Positions 6,208 to 12,198 of a stretch of 12,198 nt of DNA are shown piece by piece. The stretch is from NCBI GenBank assembly GCA_020025395.1, contig JAHHSE010000033.1, positions 1 to 12,198 of the forward strand, read 5' to 3'. The translations under genes were made by a program, and so were the position numbers. How positions within the stretch are numbered: the first letter of the stretch is position 1; each line of letters starts with the position of its first letter. Below the pieces are notes generated by a model, which saw only the letters and a list, made by a program, of their open reading frames with translations, was not told the origin of the DNA and ran no database searches. The DNA comes from Oscillospiraceae bacterium. GTDB lineage: Bacteria; Bacillota; Clostridia; Oscillospirales; Oscillospiraceae.

Positions 6208-6574
6208 ATCTCATTATATCGGCGTTTTGGGTGGCGATGATATCCACTCCGGTGCCCGCCGCATTGGGGAGGATCACATCCCCGATGTGTACGGGTGCCT
6301 GGACGGTCACATCCTTGAGGGCTTGGACGCAGGGGAAAATCTGACCCTTGGGGATGTCCTCCCTGGTTTTGACCGCCACACGGGGGACGACGGCTCCGGT
6401 GACCGCCACTGTGGAGGTGACGATGCGGGTGGGGTTTGTGATCTCCTTCCGGGCATAGGTTTCTCCGCGGGGGCAGGTATTTCCGCTGACCGACATGGTT
6501 CCGTCCTCCTCCAGATTCACCGTGAGGGGACAGCCCAGGGGGCAGTTGATGCAAATCAATTCAATCGTTTTCAT
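6206..6574 (-). CDS. DUF1667 protein, probable iron-sulfur component of a glycerol-3-phosphate oxidising complex
   Basis: 122 residues, ATG at 6574, only 3 bases after the stop of the upstream oxidoreductase gene. The N terminus has CINCPLGCPL, giving C8-x2-C11-x3-C15, followed by C34 in GNTCPRGE. The remaining part (about 45-122) is a small beta-rich domain (TSTVAVTGAVVPRVAVKT, HIGDVILPNAAGTGVDIIAT). DUF1667 genes are commonly found last in Bacillota glycerol operons next to the two flavoproteins seen here. The four cysteines resemble the [4Fe-4S] site at the N terminus of molybdopterin oxidoreductases, so electron transfer is the likely role, perhaps standing in for the GlpC subunit of the E. 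coli GlpABC enzyme. That role is inferred from context and pattern. Confidence 0.85.
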   Translation of the reverse strand: MKTIELICINCPLGCPLTVNLEEDGTMSVSGNTCPRGETYARKEITNPTRIVTSTVAVTGAVVPRVAVKTREDIPKGQIFPCVQALKDVTVQAPVHIGDVILPNAAGTGVDIIATQNADIMR

Positions 6575-6577
6575 AGC

Positions 6578-7840
6578 TCAGCCCTTCTCCACCTTGAAGG
6601 TGATGGTATGCAGGTCGGGATACTGGGAAAGGATCTCCTTTTTCAGTGTGACCTCTTCCATCTCCCCGGGGGCCAGCGCTCTTTTTTTCAGGTGCTGGAC
6701 CCGCTGATTGTCAAAATAGACGCTGATATAGCAGTCCTGAAACACTTGGCCCACCCGGAAGCGGACGGTGACCAGATTCTCCATCCGGTCCACATCCAGA
6801 CGGCTGGGGACGGTGTAGCGTACGCCGTTGGCGGCAGCCAGCTCCACGGCATGACCCGGGGGCTGTCTGTCCCCCTGGACATATTGGGCGGCGTGTTTTC
6901 CGGCGGCCTTGGCCTCCTCCGAGACAAAGTCCACAAGATCGTGGACATGAAGTACATTTCCACAGGCGAAAACACCCTCGATGTTGGTCTCCAGACTCTC
7001 ATTGACCAGCGGTCCGGAGGTGATTGGGTTCATCCTGACTCCCATGGAAGCGGACAGCTCATTTTCGGGAATCAGACCCACAGAGAGCAGAAGGGTGTCA
7101 CAGGAATAAAATTCCTCCGTACCGGGGATGGGCTTCAAATGTTCGTCCACCTGGGCCAGAGTGACCCCTTCCAGCCGCTCCCGACCATGAATGTCCACCA
7201 CCGTGTGGCTGAGCTTCAGGGGAATGCCATAGTCGTCCAGACACTGGACGATGTTCCGCTTCAGGCCTCCGGAGTAGGGCTGAAGCTCCGCCACCACCTT
7301 GACCCTGGCCCCCTCCAGCGTCATGCGGCGGGCCATAATGAGGCCGATATCGCCGGAGCCTAAGATTACCACCTCCCGACCGGGGAGAAAGCCCTCCATA
7401 TTGACCAGTCTCTGCGCGGTGCCGGCAGAGTAGATTCCGGCGGGACGGCTGCCGGGAATATTCAGCGCCCCGCGGGGACGCTCCCGACAGCCCATGGCAA
7501 GCACGATGGCCTTGGCCCGGATCTGGAAGAGCCCCTCTGTCCGGTTCATGGCGGTAACCACTTTATCCGGGGAGATCTCCATCACCATGGTGCTTAGCAT
7601 ATAGTCGATCTTACGGGCATGGAGCTGGTCCTCAAACCGCTGGGCGTATTCCGGTCCCGTCAGCTCCTCCTTGAAGGTATGAAGGCCAAAGCCATTGTGG
7701 ATACACTGGTTCAGGATGCCGCCCAGCTCCTTGTCCCGCTCCAGGATGAGAATGGATTTTACGCCGCTGTCCCGGGCGGAGATGGCTGCGGCAAGGCCGG
7801 CAGGGCCGCCGCCGATGATGACGATATCGATCTGTTTCAT
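6578..7840 (-). CDS. FAD/NAD(P)-binding oxidoreductase, second flavoprotein of the glycerol operon
   Basis: 420 residues. The ATG at 7840 is chosen because it directly precedes the FAD-binding strand and has a purine-rich AAGGGGGG site upstream; the longer open frame has no such support. Motifs: GGGPAG (10-15) in an N-terminal Rossmann fold for FAD, AIVLAMGCRERPRG (111-124), a second dinucleotide site GSGDIG (161-166) for NAD(P), and GVFACGNVLHVHDLVDFVSE (289-308), the flavin contact of pyridine-nucleotide-disulfide-type oxidoreductases. CIHNGFG (46-52) is conserved in this subfamily, but there is no redox-active CxxxxC disulfide. Such proteins pair with DAO-type partners in HcnB/HcnC- and opine-oxidase-like enzymes. 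It lies 13 bases after the GlpA-like gene and 3 bases before DUF1667. The likely job is to pass electrons from glycerol-3-phosphate oxidation to or from NAD(P); the direction cannot be read from sequence. Confidence 0.9.
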   Translation of the reverse strand: MKQIDIVIIGGGPAGLAAAISARDSGVKSILILERDKELGGILNQCIHNGFGLHTFKEELTGPEYAQRFEDQLHARKIDYMLSTMVMEISPDKVVTAMNRTEGLFQIRAKAIVLAMGCRERPRGALNIPGSRPAGIYSAGTAQRLVNMEGFLPGREVVILGSGDIGLIMARRMTLEGARVKVVAELQPYSGGLKRNIVQCLDDYGIPLKLSHTVVDIHGRERLEGVTLAQVDEHLKPIPGTEEFYSCDTLLLSVGLIPENELSASMGVRMNPITSGPLVNESLETNIEGVFACGNVLHVHDLVDFVSEEAKAAGKHAAQYVQGDRQPPGHAVELAAANGVRYTVPSRLDVDRMENLVTVRFRVGQVFQDCYISVYFDNQRVQHLKKRALAPGEMEEVTLKKEILSQYPDLHTITFKVEKG

Positions 7841-7853
7841 ACCAAGGCCCCCC

Positions 7854-9293
7854 TTACAGCATATCTTTGTTGGTGCCTGCCACCAGCCTGGAACCCCCGC
7901 CGAACTTGGTAAGCTCGGTGACAGGGATTCCCAGCTCCCGGTGGAGGATCTCCATGGTCCGGGGGGAGCAGAAGCCCGCCTGACAGCGGCCCATGCCCGC
8001 ACGGGTGCGCCGCTTGACCCCGTCCAGGGATTTGGCGCCCAGAGGACGGTGGATGGCGTCCAGGATCTCCCCCTCGGAAATCATCTCACAGCGGCAGAGA
8101 ATGGTGCCGTAAGCGGGCTTTTCCCGAATCAGGGCGGCGTGCTCCTCCATGCTCAGGGTCTTAGGGTCCAAAATCCCCTTCCGGGTCCCCACAAAGTCGG
8201 GGTCAGGCTCCAGAGAAAGGATGGAGCGCACGATCTCGGCCACCCGTTTTCCCACGGCCGGACAGCTGGTGAGGCCGGGGGATTCGATCCCGGCGCAGTC
8301 CACAAAGCCGGGGGCATCGGCCAGCTCCTCAATGATGAATTCATGTCCGTCCTCATGGGCACGGAGTCCGGCGAAGGAGGTGATGACCTGACGCATGGGG
8401 AGCCGGTCCACATTCTTTCCGGCCTTGGCGATGAGCTGATCCAGGCCCTCCCGGGTGGTGGAGGTGGAATCCTTATCCTCAATGTCCGTGGCAGTGGGAC
8501 CCACAAGCAGATTTCCGTGGATGGTGCGGGTCACCAGGACCCCCTTGCCCAGCTTGTCGGGAAGGGCGAAGATGGTGTGGTTCACGTGCTGTCCTGCGCT
8601 CTTGTCCAGCAGGCAGTACTCCCCCTTTCGGGGAGTGATATGAATCTTTTTTTCGCTGACCATATTATGGAACCTGTCCGCATAGACTCCGGCGGCATTC
8701 ACCACCACACGGGTCTCAAAGGGGCCCTGATTGGTCTCCAATGCCCAGCCGCCTTCGGTTTTCCGAATGGATTGGACCTCGGTGTTAAACTGAAATTCCA
8801 CCCCGTTGGTGCAGGCGTTTTCCGCCAGAGCGATATTCATGCCAAAAGGACATACGATACCGGCGGTGGGGGCATAGAGCACTGCTACCACCGTTTCGGT
8901 GAGGTTTGGCTCCATCTCCCGGATTCTGTTCCGGTCGGTGATGAGTTCAAGGCCGGTCACTCCATTGGCGATGCCGCGGTCCCGAAGGGCTTCCAGCGCG
9001 GGCAGGCCGTCCTGGTCCAGACAGACCACCAGAGAGCCGCACATTTCAAAGGGAAAGTCCAGCTCCTTGGACAGGCCGGGGAGCATCCGGTTTCCCTCTA
9101 CATTCAATTTGGCCATCAGGGAACCGGAGGCGGCATCGAAGCCGGCATGGATGATGGCGCTGTTTGCCTTGGAGGTGCCGGAACAGACATCCTCCTCCTT
9201 TTCCAGTACGCAGGCTTTGACGCGGTAACGAGACAGCTCCCGGGCAGCCGCGGCGCCGGAGACGCCGGAGCCAATGATGATTACATCATACAT
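7854..9293 (-). CDS. GlpA-like FAD-dependent glycerol-3-phosphate dehydrogenase with BFD [2Fe-2S] domain
   Basis: 479 residues. The ATG at 9293 is preceded by AAAGGAAGG at about 7 bases and begins directly on the FAD strand; the open frame extends further upstream, but into an intergenic hairpin. Residues 1-360 are a DAO-family flavoprotein: IIGSGVSGAAAARELS (7-22), GTSKANSAIIHAGF (39-52), VNAAGVYAD (198-206), FVDCAGIESPGLTSCPAVG (330-348). The C-terminal 90 residues are a BFD-type domain with C400, C402, C437 and C442 in the CxC...CxxxxC pattern for a [2Fe-2S] cluster. This two-part layout is that of GlpA, the catalytic subunit of the anaerobic glycerol-3-phosphate dehydrogenase. Position after glpK supports glycerol-3-phosphate as substrate, although related proteins oxidise 2-hydroxyglutarate. 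It lacks any membrane segment. Confidence 0.88.
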   Translation of the reverse strand: MYDVIIIGSGVSGAAAARELSRYRVKACVLEKEEDVCSGTSKANSAIIHAGFDAASGSLMAKLNVEGNRMLPGLSKELDFPFEMCGSLVVCLDQDGLPALEALRDRGIANGVTGLELITDRNRIREMEPNLTETVVAVLYAPTAGIVCPFGMNIALAENACTNGVEFQFNTEVQSIRKTEGGWALETNQGPFETRVVVNAAGVYADRFHNMVSEKKIHITPRKGEYCLLDKSAGQHVNHTIFALPDKLGKGVLVTRTIHGNLLVGPTATDIEDKDSTSTTREGLDQLIAKAGKNVDRLPMRQVITSFAGLRAHEDGHEFIIEELADAPGFVDCAGIESPGLTSCPAVGKRVAEIVRSILSLEPDPDFVGTRKGILDPKTLSMEEHAALIREKPAYGTILCRCEMISEGEILDAIHRPLGAKSLDGVKRRTRAGMGRCQAGFCSPRTMEILHRELGIPVTELTKFGGGSRLVAGTNKDML

Positions 9294-9320
9294 GAATTTC
9301 CCTTCCTTTTTGGAATTTAG

Positions 9321-9359
9321 ATGGGAGCGCAGACATCGGACAGATATCTGCGCTCCCAT
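9321..9359 (-). repeat. long hairpin between glpK and the GlpA-like gene
   Basis: Bases 9321-9337 and 9343-9359 form a 17-position stem with a single C-A mismatch and a 5-base loop; the outer 13 bp are perfect. It lies 45 bases after the glpK stop, and on the minus strand it is followed by CTAAATTCC rather than a T tract, so it is not an ordinary terminator. It ends about 28 bases before the next start codon. It may protect the glpK mRNA end, mark a processing site, or partly attenuate downstream expression; these roles are inference. Confidence 0.6.
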
Positions 9360-9404
9360 GCCTGGATGACGGAGGGGGACAGGCCCATCCGCCGGTCCCG
9401 CGAT

Positions 9405-11526
<2,122 letters not shown>

Positions 11527-11546
11527 TGCACACCCCCTCCAGATAG

Positions 11547-11597
11547 AAAAAAAGAGCATGAGAAAACCCGCAACATCTCTGTTGTCTTTTATGCTCT
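11547..11597 (-). terminator. leader terminator upstream of glpP, probable GlpP antitermination target
   Basis: On the minus strand AGAGCAT (11597-11591) pairs with ATGCTCT (11559-11553), continued after a CTC bulge by AAAA/TTTT and by CAAC (11584-11581)/GTTG (11574-11571) around a 6-base loop. The stem is followed by seven T (11553-11547), and the glpP ribosome binding site comes directly after. An upstream GTTGT (11603-11599) could pair with ACAAC (11585-11581), breaking the terminator's upper stem and offering a weak alternative fold. Its position between promoter and first gene marks it as an attenuator; GlpP is the obvious trans-acting factor. Confidence 0.75.
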
Positions 11598-11630
11598 CAC
11601 AACTCTCAGCACAGTTATATCGTTTGTCCC

Positions 11631-11659
11631 AGAATAACATATAATACAAAAAAAGTCAA
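11631..11659 (-). promoter_or_regulatory. sigma-A-type promoter of the glpP-glpK operon
   Basis: On the minus strand, TTGACT (11659-11654) and TATTCT (11636-11631) are separated by 17 bases. A TG one base before the -10 box makes it an extended -10 promoter. The region is AT-rich. Transcription should start near 11624, giving a leader of about 98 bases that contains the terminator at 11547-11597. No good catabolite-repression (cre) site is visible around it. Confidence 0.75.
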
Positions 11660-11771
11660 TATATGGGGTATAAAATCGTCATTTTGATGAAAGGAGCTTC
11701 TTTCCGCCCTTTCTCCGGGGAAAAAGAAACGGGACAAAGCATTCGTATGTAAGACGAGAGGTCTTTATGAC

Positions 11772-11812
11772 AAAAAGGAGAAGGCGGCAGGGCGTTTCTG
11801 CCCTGCCGCCTT
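11772..11812 (-). terminator. intrinsic terminator of the M23 peptidase gene
   Basis: AAGGCGGCAGGGC (11781-11793) and GCCCTGCCGCCTT (11800-11812) form a perfect 13-bp stem with a 6-base loop. Reading on the minus strand it lies 26 bases after the peptidase stop codon and is followed by CTCCTTTTT, an interrupted T tract. Confidence 0.8.
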
Positions 11813-11838
11813 GTGTGTGCCCTCTGCTCCCGGAAGGA

Positions 11839-12198
11839 TCATGCCATGGTCAGCGCCTCCCGGAGGCTGTGGTCAAAGTAGGTGATAGGGTCCTGGGCCA
11901 CCCCGTCCTGAGAGACCTCAAAATGGAGATGGGGGCCGGTGGACTTTCCGGAGTTTCCCACCAGGGCGATGAGGTCCCCGGCCTTTACAGAGGTGCCTTC
12001 CGTGACAAGGACCTCCTGGCAGTGGTGATACCGGGTGACCAGCCCCCCGCCGTGATCCAAGACCACATAGATCCCCTTATCCTGGTCACGGCCGGATTCC
12101 ACCACCCGGCCGTCCGCCGGGGCAGAGATGGAGGAACCGGCCTGGGCGGGGATGTCGATGCCGGAGTGAAAGACTCCGTTGGGGGTGGGGCCGTAGGG
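11839..12198 (-). CDS. M23-family (LytM/LysM-associated type) metallopeptidase, C-terminal catalytic domain, 5' partial
   Basis: The frame runs off the window; 119 residues are visible. The GTG that could serve as a start at 12105 lies inside the domain and is not the real start. The visible part is nearly a whole Peptidase_M23 domain: HSGIDIP (zinc ligands H and D of HxxxD), the strand GIYVVLDHGGGLVTRYHHC with a catalytic His, GTSVKAGDLIALVGNSGKST, and GPHLHFEV with the HxH ligand pair. All zinc and catalytic residues are present, so it should be an active endopeptidase cutting peptidoglycan peptide cross-links, or a cell-wall-remodelling enzyme. After the domain there are about 20 residues (DPITYFDHSLREALTMA) and then the stop. 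Secretion signals would be in the missing N-terminal part. It is separated from the glp operon by its own terminator. Confidence 0.9.
   Translation of the reverse strand, partial: PYGPTPNGVFHSGIDIPAQAGSSISAPADGRVVESGRDQDKGIYVVLDHGGGLVTRYHHCQEVLVTEGTSVKAGDLIALVGNSGKSTGPHLHFEVSQDGVAQDPITYFDHSLREALTMA

Larger units (their letters stand above)
11527..11838. other. regulatory gap between glpP and the M23 peptidase gene
   Basis: This gene-free stretch of 312 bases holds, from right to left, the terminator of the M23 gene (11772-11812), about 110 bases with no recognised element, the glp promoter (11631-11659) and the glp leader with its terminator (11547-11597). In the unassigned part there is a short inverted repeat AAAAT-CGTC-ATTTT (11673-11686) just upstream of the -35 box and AAGAC-GAGAG-GTCTT (11751-11765). 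Either could be an operator, but both are too short to call. Confidence 0.6.

Noticed and set aside
6071..7363. Plus-strand 430-codon frame running through the bidirectional terminator and opposite DUF1667
   Set aside because: It would read through a perfect 21-bp terminator and is antisense to two recognisable genes.
11615..11632. Possible cre (CcpA) site near the glp transcription start
   Set aside because: A central CG is present but several fixed positions of the cre consensus do not match.
11768..11900. Plus-strand ATG opening a basic peptide frame (MTKRRRRQGV) over the M23 terminator
   Set aside because: The frame passes through the terminator hairpin and is antisense to the peptidase; no convincing ribosome binding site.

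Overview
The window looks like chromosomal DNA of a moderately GC-rich anaerobic Bacillota, most likely class Clostridia, family Oscillospiraceae (Flavonifractor/Lawsonibacter/Intestinimonas-like). This rests on the SLH protein style, a GlpP-type glycerol operon, a DUF1667-containing oxidoreductase module, strong AGGAGG ribosome binding sites and intrinsic terminators. It is inferred from gene content, not from a marker gene.

Layout, left to right. (1) 2-1222 (+): the C-terminal part of a secreted S-layer-homology protein with 11-residue repeats and three SLH domains, ending in a strong terminator. (2) 1382-2360 (+): a monocistronic unit with a near-consensus promoter, a structured leader carrying a possible 8-codon upstream ORF, a soluble PocR-domain/chemoreceptor-tip protein, and a terminator. 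(3) 2485-6141 (+): a four-gene operon of a small two-helix membrane protein, an SPFH protein with three C-terminal zinc ribbons, a membrane-anchored protein with two zinc ribbons, and a signal-peptide TPM-domain membrane protein. The last three resemble the Bacillus subtilis ydjG/ydjH/ydjI set that works with PspA in envelope stress, but no pspA is present here. (4) A perfect 21-bp bidirectional terminator (6164-6207) separates this operon from the convergent glycerol operon. (5) 11659 down to 6206 (-): promoter, leader terminator, glpP, glpK, a GlpA-like DAO/BFD flavoprotein, a second FAD/NAD oxidoreductase and a DUF1667 iron-sulfur candidate. Together they would phosphorylate glycerol and oxidise glycerol-3-phosphate to dihydroxyacetone phosphate. 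A terminator sits directly upstream of glpP, so the regulator probably controls its own operon by antitermination. (6) 12198 down to 11839 (-): the C-terminal catalytic domain of an M23 peptidase, followed by its terminator.

Most notable points: the PspA-less SPFH/zinc-ribbon/TPM module; the autoregulatory glpP leader; a glycerol kinase with Gln where PTS-regulated Bacillota kinases carry the phosphorylatable His; a molybdopterin-oxidoreductase-like cysteine pattern in DUF1667; and the nested hairpin/mini-ORF leader of the PocR gene. Essentially no gene-free space remains apart from short regulatory regions.
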